From: Hyalella azteca
Lineage: Eukaryota > Arthropoda > Malacostraca > Amphipoda > Hyalellidae
Direction: 5' to 3'
DNA length: 64,000 nt
NCBI RefSeq assembly: GCF_000764305.2
Contig: NW_025939599.1
Coordinates: forward strand, 55,701 to 119,700
Shown: positions 10,379 through 21,767 of the stretch, one piece after another
Numbering within the stretch: position 1 is the stretch's first letter
Layout of the letters: the number at the start of each line of letters is the position of its first letter
Notes under the pieces: generated by a model
The model's input: the letters and a program-made list of their open reading frames with translations, nothing else
Database searches by the model: none
What the model was told of the DNA's origin: nothing
Made by a program: the position numbers and the translations under genes

Positions 10379-12389
10379 CGCAGTACTGAAGTGTACAACG
10401 GGAAGAAGCACGGCATCAGTCCTGAGTGAACACACGATAAATGTCGGACCCGGCAGAGACTTGAATAAGTGGCGGACACTTCCCTAGAAGCTCCGCAGCC
10501 TTCGGCCTATGTAGGAGCCGAACTTGTTCGCCAGGCAAGAAATCGATACTACTAGGGACGCTACACAGTCACTAGAGTACAGTGAAGGAAGGTGCGCTCA
10601 GACCAAGTCTTAGCGAAATAATAAATAGGAATCCCAACGCGGCCTTCAGCCCTGTGGTACCACGTCAGCACAAGCGACACGGTACCCAACTTTACCAGAA
10701 ACATTATAACGTCTAAAGAAAACTGAATTAAACCGGAACAAAAATCTAAAAATTTGTTTATATTCCCTTACAAATGACTTCCTCAAACATCTTGATAACT
10801 TGAGATGTTCATGTCGCAGGCCTATAATTTTGTAGTTTATCTCTTGCACCCCTTGAATATTGCAGTCATTAGCCCCAGCATGAGGTAACTAGTAACGTTT
10901 TCTTCTCTCTGCGATGGCCTTTTGAGCAAAGTCAATGGGATGTGAATCCCAAATTCCGATAAGGATGTGTAACTTTTCAAGAATAAATTCTAAAGCCCAG
11001 TAAATTCAAAATTGCTGATATATGAAAGTATATATCTAAGAACTTAGAAAGCCACTAATGAGAGTGAGTAACAAAATTTGAAACGAAAGAGTGAATAACC
11101 TATAGAAGCGGTTATGTCGGTATGGACGTACTTGTTCGAAAAAAGAAGTGCATCAAGAGAACGCGTCACGAATTGGTTAGAATCGCGAGAACTTCTCACT
11201 CTACTTAAGATTACTGATAAAAAGAATAAATGCATGTTTACATTCCTTAGAATGTTTACTGATCAAAAGAAAATTATGTTCTAGTCGTAATTATTATCTC
11301 AATTAAACATGCATGAGAGTTTCTAACTGGCGGATTAATTATGTACGAAATTAAATGACCTGCTGCCGGAAATGAAACTAAAGCTGTAGTTGATGGAAGA
11401 TTCAACAGAATCTCAACGAAATAATCGATTATAGAAACACAAACAACCCGTGTTTACGAAACAAGGGTTGAAGGAAACTGTAGAACAAACATTTTAAATT
11501 TGCTCAAAAATATTTTGAAATTCAATGCCTAAGAACGAAACAATATACAAAATTTGCACTACATATCACATTGTACTGGAATAATGTGTTATCATTACAT
11601 ATATATGTTACAGTTTCACTGAATTTTCTCCTTCGAAAACATATCAATTAGCCCGCACATACATATGTATATTGCGCCCAACATTTCCGCCTACATCTTT
11701 GCACCTGCTGGAACAATTATGAAGCATTACTAATATTTATCATGAACTTTATCGTTCTCAAAGATCATAACTTCTAGGGTTGAAGTACTCAGAAAAGTGC
11801 AAAATGAGAAATAAATAAATATAATAATACAATATTCATTTAACCCATTCATTAACCATATTAAATTATTCGATTCAAACATCATTTATAATGCTATTTG
11901 GTTATTTTTTAACCTACCATCTATCAGAGAATACTTACTGTTTTATATAAAGTATGCAGCTTGCTGTAGTTGTGTCGTCCGACAGCCTCGGCGCTACGGT
12001 ACTGCACGGCGGCTGACATTGGAAGGCCAAGATATGCTGATGGTCAACTAATTAACCGTGCATAAAGTCAATAATTTATTCACTGACTTGCCCGACACGT
12101 GTGTTCAAATTTTGTCGCCTGGGATTTATGCTTATCTGAATGACTAAAATATTTCATTCAAATCTAAAGAGAGTCACTGAGAAAATCCAATATTACGGAT
12201 TCGCTTTGAGTACCTGCGCGTTTCACGTTAAGACGAATTCAATGAAACTCAACTTATTTGCAATATTTTATTGATTGTAAGAAGTAGCCACCAATTCTGA
12301 GGGCTGTTTTTTTAACTTACATTGTGGTATAAAAAAAACTAGCAGGAGTAACCAAATGAGTTTATTACTAAAGTTAAGTACATTATTAG
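10379..12389. other. AT-rich stretch, no gene seen
   Basis: No splice-bordered exon, domain or repeated element was recognised. The open frames at 10646-10849 and 11044-11235 show no coding character. Confidence 0.45.
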
Positions 12390-12580
12390 TTACTTTTCAA
12401 AATAATCGTAATTTAAATTGAGGCATTTTTCATGCCTGGATGCATGCTTCCTAATACCTTCTTCATAGAAGTTTGCCACCAGTGATTTGGGTTGAGTTTT
12501 CATGGCGTCCTGCAGTACATTTGTTAGTAAATTCTGCCCTCCTAGCATCTTTTTTAGTTCCGGGATAGAATAGAATAGGA
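12390..12580 (-). pseudogene. Mariner-family transposase C-terminal relic, copy 1
   Basis: The minus-strand frame contains PELKKMLGG and then FYEEGIRKHASRHEKCLNLN, closing with a YDYFEK-stop ending. This is the signature tail of mariner transposases (LxKxLxG ... EGIxKLVxRxEKC ... GDYVEK). The catalytic DDD domain and the N-terminal DNA-binding half are missing. The same region with one internal stop occurs on the plus strand at 13944-14062. The upstream part of the open frame (12586-12656) is not transposase but a SINE tail, so the long frame is a chimera. The copy is a dead relic. Confidence 0.75.
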
Positions 12581-12585
12581 TAGAA

Positions 12586-12630
12586 GTGTCGGCACTGAAG
12601 AAATAGGCCCATGGCCTGTTGCCGATTCTT
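12586..12630 (-). mobile_element. SINE tail fragment abutting the mariner relic
   Basis: The minus strand reads AAGAATCGGCAACAGGCC (12613-12630), one base different from the SINE tail at 2601 and 62518. It continues into a CTTCAGTGCCGA segment resembling CTTCAACGCTGA of copy 2601. It directly precedes the mariner coding relic, which suggests insertion into or next to that element. Confidence 0.5.
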
Positions 12631-12722
12631 GGACTTTTCATGACTTGATTAAACAAAAGATCCGGCCTTCTGAACCCGATCTTACCACAACTGACGATAG
12701 ATTGAAATTAGCTAGCTACTGG

Positions 12723-13130
12723 ACTTATTGCCTGGTCCGTAAGGTGCTAGAAATTTCAAGACTGAACATATGCTCCTGCATTGCTTCGTCTAGTCTGTTC
12801 TTGAAGGCGTTGAACATAGAGTGAAGGTGTTGACTGATAGGGTTAGTCCCGGAGTGAAATATTTTTAGTTCCTCTACCGCCGTATGCCACTCTTTGGGAG
12901 CATAACTTTCAACTTAAATTATACGTAAACTATTGAGTGTAGCAACCTGAGGACGTTTGTACGCATCAGAGAACATTTTAAAGTAACTTTCAACTTAAAT
13001 TATACGTAAACTATTGAGTGTAGCAATCAGATGACGTTTGTACGCAACAGAGAACATTTTAAAGTTGTCACCAACCAGGTTAGAGGTGAAAGTTTCTCCA
13101 AATAAAAAAATTTTTCATCACCCACAAAGG
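12723..13130 (-). pseudogene. Decayed coding-like segment of unknown family
   Basis: On the minus strand, one stretch (about 12900-12723) reads openly as a hydrophilic, helix-rich peptide containing APKEWHTAVEELKIFHSG and then MFNAFKNRLDEAMQEHMFSL, ending in TAA. Upstream, separated by a stop, a second piece reads NLVGDNFKMFSVAYKRHLI. The order and protein-like composition suggest a broken gene, probably from a transposable element next to the mariner relic. I cannot name the family. The upstream piece has been tandemly duplicated (12903-13064). Confidence 0.35.
12903..13064. repeat. Direct duplication, 81 bp x 2
   Basis: TAACTTTCAACTTAAATTAT begins each of two adjacent 81-bp units (12903-12983 and 12984-13064). 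They differ at only a few bases. The duplicated segment lies inside the decayed coding-like region. Confidence 0.92.
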
Positions 13131-13310
13131 GCGGAAGATCTCAATAATTGTACAGCCCGATGAAGCTGTCTCGAACGAAGCAGCGCTAGTATCTCAAAGA
13201 GACGAAGTGACAAAGAGGGACAGGCGAAAAGTGACAGTAACTAGGGCACTCGAACATGAGGTCGCTTACACGGGATGTCGGCCGCCCGCACGAGAGAGAC
13301 AGAGAAGGGA

Positions 13311-13431
13311 AATGTAAGGAATCCTACCTACACAATAACTTAATGTAAGGAATCCTACCTACATAATAACTTAATGTGAGGAATCCTACCTACATAATAA
13401 CCTAAAAAGGAATCCTACCTACATAATAACT
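13311..13431. repeat. About 30-33 bp tandem repeat, 4 copies
   Basis: The core GGAATCCTACCTACATAATA occurs four times with spacers of slightly different length. No coding content. Confidence 0.9.
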
Positions 13432-13824
13432 AAACCCCAGAACTGAGACCTGCAGTCAGATACCGCGAGCTCAGCGGTGGGGTGTTCAGGAACAATCCTC
13501 CTAGGAGCGTTCCGTCAAAGCAGCTCTGTTAGGACAGGCGCTGTTATGAATTAGCAAAAATTCCGATCTGAGGATTCATATCCTTTTGTTCTGGATAGCT
13601 TTCCGCAAAGGTTGTAACGTTCCGCAGTATCCTTTCGCATTAATTGCGGTCCCTAGTTTTAAAAACTCTATAAGCAAAACACCTAAGAGGGATGCATGGG
13701 TTAAGCTTTGTAGAGAAGGACTTGTTGACCATTAACTGTTTGATGAAACAGGTTGTGGAGTGAGGCAGCTGTGACTTGAAGTTGGTGTGGTGAGATGACT
13801 CGATTGCCTACAGCCTCTTGGGTG
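13432..13824. other. Non-coding stretch between repeats
   Basis: I see no gene or recurrent family here. GC content is moderate. The region is sandwiched between the 33-bp repeat and dispersed repeat A, in a zone of nested element debris. Confidence 0.4.
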
Positions 13825-13914
13825 TGAGGCTGAGTGTAGATATTGTATTGTGAGGGTAGGCGTTAGCGCCGGGGCTTGTTAATGAGTTACATTTTTGGTC
13901 CACGGCTGCGCTCC
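13825..13914 (-). repeat. Dispersed repeat A, copy 2
   Basis: This is the reverse complement of the 6664-6757 repeat, sharing GCGCAGCCGTGGACYAAAA, GCTAACGC and CTACACTYAGCCTCA in order. It ends about 30 bases before the second mariner relic. The two may belong to one composite element, but copy 1 has no mariner sequence next to it. Confidence 0.7.
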
Positions 13915-13943
13915 CTAAGATAGAAGCAACAGTTTCCAAACAG

Positions 13944-14062
13944 ACGACGAACTGCTAGACGCCATAAAAACTCATCTCAAATCACTGGCGGCAAACTTTC
14001 ATTAAGAAGGTATTAAGAATGTTGTACCCAGGCATGAAAAATGCTTCAATTTAAATGACGAT
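13944..14062 (+). pseudogene. Mariner-family transposase C-terminal relic, copy 2
   Basis: The plus-strand frame reads FQTDDELLDAIKTHLKSLAA, then NFH, a stop, EGIK, and PRHEKCFNLNDDNVD with two stops. It aligns base for base with copy 1 on the opposite strand, including the 3' flank as far as TAATGTAC and the following TTTA-rich run. One internal stop and other changes make it non-functional. Only the 3' end of the element survives. Confidence 0.75.
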
Positions 14063-14443
14063 AATGTTGATTAGTAACTATTAATGTACCAAACTTTAAT
14101 AATAAATAAATAAAATAAATTATAATTTATAATATAAATTTTACCACATTGGATTGCCCTCGTAAGAAGGACGTTTAATTTATTCACGGACTGTTATTCA
14201 TTGTTGTAGAAACACCCAAATTAAAATGGACGACCAATTTACTAGCTATATTTTATAGATCGAAATTTTTTTCCATAAATTGAATGATATTCAAAATATC
14301 GAAAATTAGTTCTTTAACTCTCATGTATTGATCAAGGTCAACCAGCTGAAAAGAATGAGTGACTTTTCTGTGAAGCTCGCATGAATTTTGGCGTCTTAAT
14401 TAACGGAACTGATCTCCGGATCGCGGAGTGCATTAGTGAGCAT
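14063..14443. other. AT-rich stretch
   Basis: It begins with AATAAATAAATAAAATAAAT-type low complexity after the mariner relic. Nothing else is recognisable. Confidence 0.45.
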
Positions 14444-14674
14444 AGCAGTCGTGTCGGTGGTGGCGATCTATTGATCAGCCGTCGTGTCGGTGGTGGCGAT
14501 CTATTGATCAGCCGTCGTGTCGGTGGTGGCGATCTATTGATCAGCCGTCGTGTCGGTGGTGGCGATCTATTGATCAGCCGTCGTGTCGGGGGTGGCGATC
14601 TATTAATCAGCCGTCGTGTCGGTGGTGGCGATCTATTGATCAGCAGTCGTGTCGGTGGAGGCGATCTATTGATC
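14444..14674. repeat. 33-bp minisatellite, 7 copies
   Basis: Exactly seven 33-bp units carry GTCGTGTCGGTGGTGGCGAT and then CTATTGATCAGCC. The copies are nearly identical, implying recent expansion or homogenisation. Because 33 is divisible by 3, the plus strand stays open and reads RRVGGGDLLIS repeatedly. I regard this as a repeat artefact, as no start context or exon border accompanies it. Confidence 0.95.
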
Positions 14675-15530
14675 TGATATTGCAGACGACTATATGTTCG
14701 TCCATTCGTTCTTGATATTTGTAATGTGTTTTGTTATTTGATGTCATTCCATCGACACGTGGAAATGTCAGATATTTTTATTTTCAGTAGCATATAAAGA
14801 ATATCTTTAATTTGTGATCGTGTAATCTTAAATTCCCCATTAAAGCTTTTTTTCCTGTCAGTTTACTTCAAGCCTTTTTTCTGTCGAGCGCGTTTGCTTC
14901 AAACCTTCGTGTTGTAGATCGTGTTTACATTAAATTCACTTCAGAATCATGATGAATGATTTGGTTTAATATTTTAAATCAAAATGTTAGTTTAACGGGA
15001 GTTCCTATCTAAATGTGGGTTGGAATAGTTACTTCTGGTACCCGTTCTATTATGTGACATAAGATGACAATTTCAGTTTTTCATGATGTATTTAGACGCT
15101 GTATAATTGCTGCAGAATGATTATGCGTATTACATCGGACATCATTGTGGGAAAAACTTGGAAGTTAAAAAGTGGTAAAATAATTTATTCACACAGTTCA
15201 GAATTACCGTTTATTCGTGTCGGCACTGCTCCTGTAAAGGGTTACGATTTGGTAGTGGACGATGCGATATTGAATCGTAATTAAGTATGACCTGAAGGTA
15301 CTTCGTATGTAGCGGGATCTGAGGATATAGAGGAACAGCGTAAACGATTATATAATATGTGCTTGTAGGATTATAGTTCGGCTTACAGTTAGGATAATCA
15401 CATTATAAGTTGGAGCTTTAACACTGATGTCTATGACGTCCAGTTGAAATATGGAAAAGTTTAGAGTACATCTTCTACTCTGACATTAATTTAGAGTTAC
15501 TGTCCTGATGGATACGGACAGGATTAACCC
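14675..15530. other. AT-rich stretch, no gene seen
   Basis: No recognisable gene, element or repeat. A GC-rich patch begins near 15538. Confidence 0.45.
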
Positions 15531-15537
15531 AGTCAGA

Positions 15538-15726
15538 AATCGCCGCAGTCTGGAAGCCAGCCGCGGGTGAACTTGCCTGCGCCAACGCTCGCCCCAGCGC
15601 AACGCCAGGGTGGTCAACAGCGCAGGAATGTCCACAGCAGCGCAATATTGTGGCAGCGCTTCTCGGCCTGGAAAGGGCCTGCTGCCGCAGTCAGTCTGTC
15701 CTACCGCGAGCGACCAGGCCGGCAGC
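15538..15726. other. GC-rich patch bordering an assembly gap
   Basis: Base composition rises sharply (CCGCAGTCTGGAAGCCAGCC onward). All three plus frames are open up to the gap, partly because stops are rare in GC-rich DNA. It could be a truncated exon or another GC-rich repeat whose body lies in the gap. Nothing allows a choice. Confidence 0.4.
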
Positions 15727-16139
15727 NNNNNNNNNNNNNNNNNNNNNNNNNNNNNNNNNNNNNNNNNNNNNNNNNNNNNNNNNNNNNNNNNNNNNNNNNN
15801 NNNNNNNNNNNNNNNNNNNNNNNNNNNNNNNNNNNNNNNNNNNNNNNNNNNNNNNNNNNNNNNNNNNNNNNNNNNNNNNNNNNNNNNNNNNNNNNNNNNN
15901 NNNNNNNNNNNNNNNNNNNNNNNNNNNNNNNNNNNNNNNNNNNNNNNNNNNNNNNNNNNNNNNNNNNNNNNNNNNNNNNNNNNNNNNNNNNNNNNNNNNN
16001 NNNNNNNNNNNNNNNNNNNNNNNNNNNNNNNNNNNNNNNNNNNNNNNNNNNNNNNNNNNNNNNNNNNNNNNNNNNNNNNNNNNNNNNNNNNNNNNNNNNN
16101 NNNNNNNNNNNNNNNNNNNNNNNNNNNNNNNNNNNNNNN
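15727..16139. other. Assembly gap (413 N)
   Basis: The run of unknown bases means that any open frame through 15567-16300 is an artefact. A GC-rich repeat on the left side may be why assembly failed here. Confidence 0.99.
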
Positions 16140-17100
16140 GACATCTGTATAGTTGGTGCCTTGAAGATAGCGCCGTCTTTGAACATGTACGAGTAAGAAG
16201 CACCTTAGTTAGGTCGGGTATCAATGTGACAGCGTTTCCACGCTGCGCGTACCGAAAGGCGAAACTGTCTAGTAGAGCTGAAAAAGTCCCTTCATCATGA
16301 AGTAGAGATGCAAACTTGGGCGTCCATTTGATTTCTCACCTTTATTAGCAATCCTCGTGTAGTGCAATAAGCAGAAATTTGACAGCATATCAGGTCACCC
16401 GATATCCCTCCTGCACCCGATATCACTGCAGTAAGTGCCGAGGAATGAGTACTTGACTGTCCACCCGATTCCTCCGCGAATGTCGACAGCTTTGCAGGCA
16501 AAGATAGTCGCGTTTAGCTGCAGTCAACATTTGCCTGCAACAAAATGGATTTCATCAGTTTTGATCAGTGAACCTGTGACCAGTAATACGAGCTCACAGA
16601 CGTGCTCAACTTCTCAAGTTCTACCGATTCTGTCATCTCGATTAGTCCTAAAATATCAGCTAATTTAATATAGAAGGAAAATAAAAATTTTTACGGGGGC
16701 ACATTTACAAATAACTTCGAGACAAAAAGTTAATTTCAGATCATAATCATAACGTTTAACTGGAGTCGAGTTGAATAGCAACGAAGGCAAAAGACAAGCC
16801 GCAAGCGTTCCTTTCGATAGCAATACAGTAAGACTTAGGCTGGAGATGAATCCTTAACGAAAAGCAGTTTCTTGACTAGCACTCCTTGCAGTAACCAAAA
16901 TTTCCCCAGGACAGTTGCGCATGAGACCTTAAACCGTATGAATATACAAATACCTTACATTCTGACGTTGTTCTGTTCCTTACCTCCAATATTTATCCAA
17001 AATTAACCGAATTCTTTCGTGTTAACTGCAACACACACCCACGGTACTTCCTGCACCAGTATAGTATAGACGCTAGAGCGTAGACTCTCCCGCGCATGCC
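16140..17100. other. No gene seen
   Basis: The sequence is mixed, with short open frames on both strands (16295-16501, 16435-16668) and no motif, splice support or repeat homology. Confidence 0.4.
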
Positions 17101-17117
17101 CACTGCGCAGCGCGGCC

Positions 17118-17129
17118 CGCGCATGCGCA
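17118..17129. promoter_or_regulatory. NRF-1/erect-wing-type palindromic site
   Basis: CGCGCATGCGCA fits the YGCGCAYGCGCR consensus bound by NRF-1 (Ewg in insects) in housekeeping promoters. It sits in a small CpG-rich patch (17075-17135) that also has CCGCGCATGCCC and TGCGCAG near-matches. Fifty bases downstream is TTCAGTCG, an arthropod initiator-like TCAGT (A at 17177). This suggests a promoter, but no gene start could be attached to it. Confidence 0.4.
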
Positions 17130-17581
17130 GGGCAGTTACTTGCATTTGAGAAGCATGTGAGTTCTGCAATACGTTCAGTCGTATTCGTTACCGTTTGGCG
17201 TTCATTCGGTATATCTATTATTTTGTGCATTTATTTTTATTTTTTACTTTCAGATCATTCACTGATTTCGCGTTTTTCATCGAATTTGTCAATTAACTGA
17301 ATACACATGATACTGGTTGGAACTAGTTTCACAAATACTGGCGACATGGATTCGCTGTAGTATAGAATAAAACTGTCGAAAATAAAAAATTTAGAAAATA
17401 AAGAATCATGTAAACCTCATAATTTTAGAGAAATCAAATAGAAGAATAATTCAATCCGTTTCTTCCGGTATAAGCTCCACACGAATATTCATGCCTAGAA
17501 GGTTCTTTCAATATTCCTCCGCCTTCCTCACCCTTCACCCCCTTCCTCTCCCTGCCTCCTCAAAGCTTGAGCCTTGAACCG

Positions 17582-17835
17582 TTACCGCCGGCATATTCGA
17601 CGTAGGCCGCGGTAGAGCTGCGGCAAGTTGCCTGCCGCAGCTTTTGCCGACCGAGGCCTCGCGCTATTCGAGGCAGATGAGGCCATATCATCGCTAGACT
17701 GCTTGGACGCGAGGTGAAGTCGGCCAAAACGGCCTAGATTTGCGCGTCTGCGAACGTCTCTGCGGCGAACGGCCGCAATGACTGCGAGAATTTCGAACTG
17801 GGATCTTCCCTTCAGCACAATCCTGCTCAAAGAAA
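17582..17835 (-). CDS. Candidate terminal exon, unknown product
   Basis: On the minus strand a good acceptor (TTGATTTTACTTGCAG) precedes an open, GC-rich frame. It runs about 84 codons to TAA at 17582 and is basic, with ISL-like hydrophobic residues followed by RRRDVRRRANLGRFGRLHL and a Ser/Ala-rich part. A second frame from the same acceptor is open for about 47 codons and is richer in cysteine. The composition contrast with the flanks and the acceptor argue for an exon. The frame and function are unresolved, and no upstream exon was found. Confidence 0.3.
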
Positions 17836-19080
17836 CTCCTGCAAGTAAAATCAACAATCGATTAGCTTAATTTAGCTTTTCCATTTGCTGATGTCGACCG
17901 GGCATTTTCATTCATTTCCCATACAAACGAACCTCACAGATTCATTTTTTATTCGGACAATGAGACGGCAGTCGCTGAGAGAGTGACAGCTAAACCATTA
18001 ACGGCGGTCGCAGTTCTGTTACAGGCGTGTTATCGGTGGCCAATCATGAGTCTAACACCGGCGGACGATAACTCGGCTATAATTTTCAATAGGGAGCTAC
18101 GTAGGGAGACGCTGCCTCATTTGTTTCACTGAAGTAAACTCGACAGGTCGCCGTGCGCTTCTTTCACTCTATTGTGTCAATTGGATTACAAAACAAACTA
18201 TTTTCGTTCTGTAGAGCCTAATTACACGAGATACCCGCGCACCAACGGCAAGTATCAAACTATTGAATTTCGTCTGTACTTTAATGATGACACTAAATTG
18301 AATAATTCAGACGAATAATACAAACCTAAAAATCTCCTCTATGCTAATGTGATCACGTTTGAACCTAATAATTTTCGAATGCTAAGATTTTTTCCCAAGT
18401 AAGCTCATATATTAAACTGTAGGAAATTGTTTGAGGCTAATAATTGAAATTAGCTTAATAATTGATATTAGCCACAGATGAATAGTCTATTGATAGAATT
18501 GACTTGGACCGAATCGTCGCTCTCAGTTTTGTCCTTTGCAGGCGGTAGAAGCTATATTAGCTTAGAAATGACCTCATGTGCGATAGGAGTTAAGCAGACC
18601 TGCTTAAATATGGTGTAGAAATTAGTACAACTTGAAACAAGGTCACAAAATTTGAAATTAGCAGTATAACAAGATCAATACATTTACACTAATTTGCATT
18701 AAAAGATTTCCAATAATCAGCAAAACATGATCAATAAATTTCCTATAATCTGCATAACATGATCAATTAATCTCCAATAATCAGCATAACCGTATACGAT
18801 CAATGCCTAATGCACAATTTTCAGCATTATTTTCATGCGTCACTCAGAAGTATTTCGTGGATCGCTGGGAAGCACACGGACCACTTGTGCTGACATCAGG
18901 AGTAGTTACTTCAAATTTCTACGAGAAAATAGCCGAAGCTGCATCAGTTATTTGAGAAAAAGTACTGAACCGAAATAGATAATTCGTAAACAGCCATTAA
19001 AAATAATTCCTAATACAATACTGATGAATAACAAATATCTGGCGTATTTTTCATCCATATTCATAATATAAATGAAGTAT
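17836..19080. other. AT-rich stretch with a weak tandem repeat
   Basis: At 18670-18790 a unit of about 40 bp built on CATAACATGATCAATAAAT-like text repeats three times with divergence. Nothing else is recognisable. Confidence 0.5.
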
Positions 19081-19081
19081 T

Positions 19082-19270
19082 TTATTCAATTTGAATTGGT
19101 ACAGATACCGCCACAACAACGATGGCGAGGATCGTAGCGGTGCGTGCGTTTCGTAGAACTAAGCAGAGGGACGACAGCGGCGATTGGGACAGATGACCTG
19201 CGCCGGTCACTTCCCGAAATTCCTGTCTCGTCATGAGTGGCCGATAGACGGCCGACCATTGACCGGCCAT
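19082..19270 (-). CDS. Candidate small ORF with overlapping polyadenylation signal
   Basis: A 62-codon minus-strand frame starts ATG GCC GGT with an in-frame TAA just upstream. Its stop is embedded in AATAAA (19081-19086). It is GC-richer than its surroundings and ends in a hydrophobic segment (ATILAIVVVAVSVPI), as in a tail-anchored or membrane peptide. A second frame is also open across the same bases, so coding is unproven. No homologue is recognised. Confidence 0.25.
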   Translation of the reverse strand: MAGQWSAVYRPLMTRQEFREVTGAGHLSQSPLSSLCLVLRNARTATILAIVVVAVSVPIQIE

Positions 19271-19310
19271 AATGTTGACTTAATTCTATACAGAAGGCGT
19301 GCCTGGTCAT

Positions 19311-21767
19311 TTAATTGTAGTATGACTGCGATACCGAGACCAGTGACTCATTTATAACCGGGGAGACGCTGGTCTAAGATTTTTGTTAGAGTCTTTCTTT
19401 TTGTAGTTTAGAGCTTTGTTAGGCTAGTTTTCTATAGATTTCGTTTGTTAGAGGAGACAGTTGGGGGCCATGCATACTCAATTTATTTGCAGCCTTTTTT
19501 CCTTTGTATGTATATGCCACTGGAAGAAACTTTAAGCAAGTGTATATGAGATTATCTTAAATTAACCTCGTTGCATCTCTATGATGTCGGCTTGCATTAT
19601 CGGAATTAGAAAAGGTTGTGCTGGGAAATGGATGTGTAGAGAAGGTCAGCAACTTGAAGTCTGGCTTGAATGTAGCTGTAGCGTACATTGTAGCATGCAG
19701 TGTAGCTGGTGTGCAGATGGAGTGCGGCTGGTATGGAACCATTGAGTATAAATGGAGTATATTGTAGTTAAAGTGTAGCTGGGATTTGGCTGGGGTGCAA
19801 CTGGGATTACTAGAACCTGTACAGACGGCATGCACGAGTTGCACCGTAAGCACGGCAGCAGCACCGGCCGTCCGTTATTTCCTCCCGAGGTAGCAGAAAA
19901 GCTAGGGCCTCCTCGCGGGGCCGCTAATTGGACGCCTGTTGACATCTAGCGAGTTCAAACCCGTTTGTTTGACAGGAAGTCCGGCAGTGCTATTCTGTGA
20001 TCATGAGGTGGTGTAATAATATCATTGTTGAGCTCATCATGCAATCGAATAACTGATCAAAATCTAGCATCTGAGTCACGTGGGTCGCTAACCGCAAGCT
20101 GTCAGCCCCGCCCTGAATGCCTGATATATAATGATCGCTTGAATATTTTCAAGGCGATAAATTATTGTGATACTTAATAACGGATAATTGAAACGCATTG
20201 AAGCATAATAGACATAATTTGTTTCCGTGTTCACGATGCTGTACGCACTATATGTACCGTCACCGAGCTTTTCACTGCTCCGACACGAGTTCAAGTGGCT
20301 AAAAAAAGCTTTCCAGAATTGCGATGGCAATTACGAGGTAATTAAAGACTCTTACCTTCACCGAATTTTTTAATTTTTTCTTAGTAAAATTGAGATTAGT
20401 CCAGCCAGAAAGTATCGATGCTAGCATGAACAACGATACCTGTGTTCAGCACGAATGCAGCAGCCCGCACTCTGACTTGCACCCTTACTTCCAGAGCTCT
20501 CGTCTCAGCGCTTAACAATTACAAGCTCCACACGCCGCTCACTCTATTGAAACTTGCAGAAATTTGTGAAAATTTTCAAAGATGAGACAAGAACTGAGGC
20601 AAGATCCAAGTCTGAGTTAAAGAGTACACATTAGCCTTGGAAGTTAATAACCACTTGAGGCTAGCATCTAATTGAGCTACTTAACGAGTCCGCACTTGTT
20701 CTTGCTTTCAATATCGAGAAATGATGGAAATGAACCCCCTTCCTCTTGACTGGGTCTCTAGCACTGGCACGGTCTATTTGATAACATCTCAGTCTCTCCG
20801 CCTGAAGTCTTTGCTATTTACATGTTAAGGAGATGATGAATTGAGTTAGGATATTGACTCGTCAAGTTAAAAGGAACTCTTCCAATTATTACACCGGTTT
20901 TTTAGGCAACCTAGCACCACAACACATGAAATTTAAATTTACGATAGCTGTGAAGGTATATATTCATTTTAAGGATACAGAGTTCACCAAATCACTCCTC
21001 ACTCAGTTCTGGAAAAATATTTAATGCGAAGATATATATAACGACAGGATTCTTCATCAGCAGCGATTGTTCAGGATCAAAATTAAAGGGACTTAGCGCC
21101 GCTGTTCAGCTCCGTCCATCTCATCAGTCCGGTCCTTAATTGTGATCTATGAATATTTGTTGCATATAGCATTTTCATAAATTGGGATGTAATGAATCTT
21201 TTCTGTTCGTACTGTTAACACATATAGTTCATAAAAACCGTGTACAATTCAAAATTACGGATTTATGAGTAGTTTCTCGTGTTTGAGTTATCTTCAAATT
21301 GTTTAAGATTTCATTCGCACATAGACAGGGCTGAAAGAGCAGATGAACATTGAAGTGCTGTATACAACTGGGGCGGTATTACAATACAGTAAAGAGGACT
21401 ATATTAAGTCAAATAATGCGCGGGGAATTAGGAATTAAATTTCAATAATGCAAAAAAATAGAAACTGCTTGACTCATTTTTTTATTTTCAATATACGAAC
21501 TAAGAACTCAATGAACGTTAATTCAATAAAAAATTCGCAAATCAATCGACGGTTACTGATTGCCAAAATTGGTCGATATTTAAGGTTATTGGATGAGTGT
21601 TACTCGAGCGCTTACGACAGTTCAATAAATTAAACCCGATCGAAAAGGATGGAAATACTTCAATTTTAGCCGCTACTCCTATACGACTCAAAATGGGAAA
21701 GCACTACTGAAAATTCCATCAAACGTATGTTTTTTCATGGAATCGAGTTCTTGTCGAGGTAGTATTA
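19311..21767. other. No gene seen
   Basis: The stretch is mixed to AT-rich. The open frames at 19557-19945 and 20088-20330 (minus) lack motifs or clear splice borders. A pyrimidine-rich CTTTTTTTAG acceptor-like site near 20302 (minus) is the only exon-like hint. Confidence 0.4.

Noticed and set aside
15567..16300. Long frames across 15.6-16.3 kb
   Set aside because: They run through 413 unknown bases and have no meaning.
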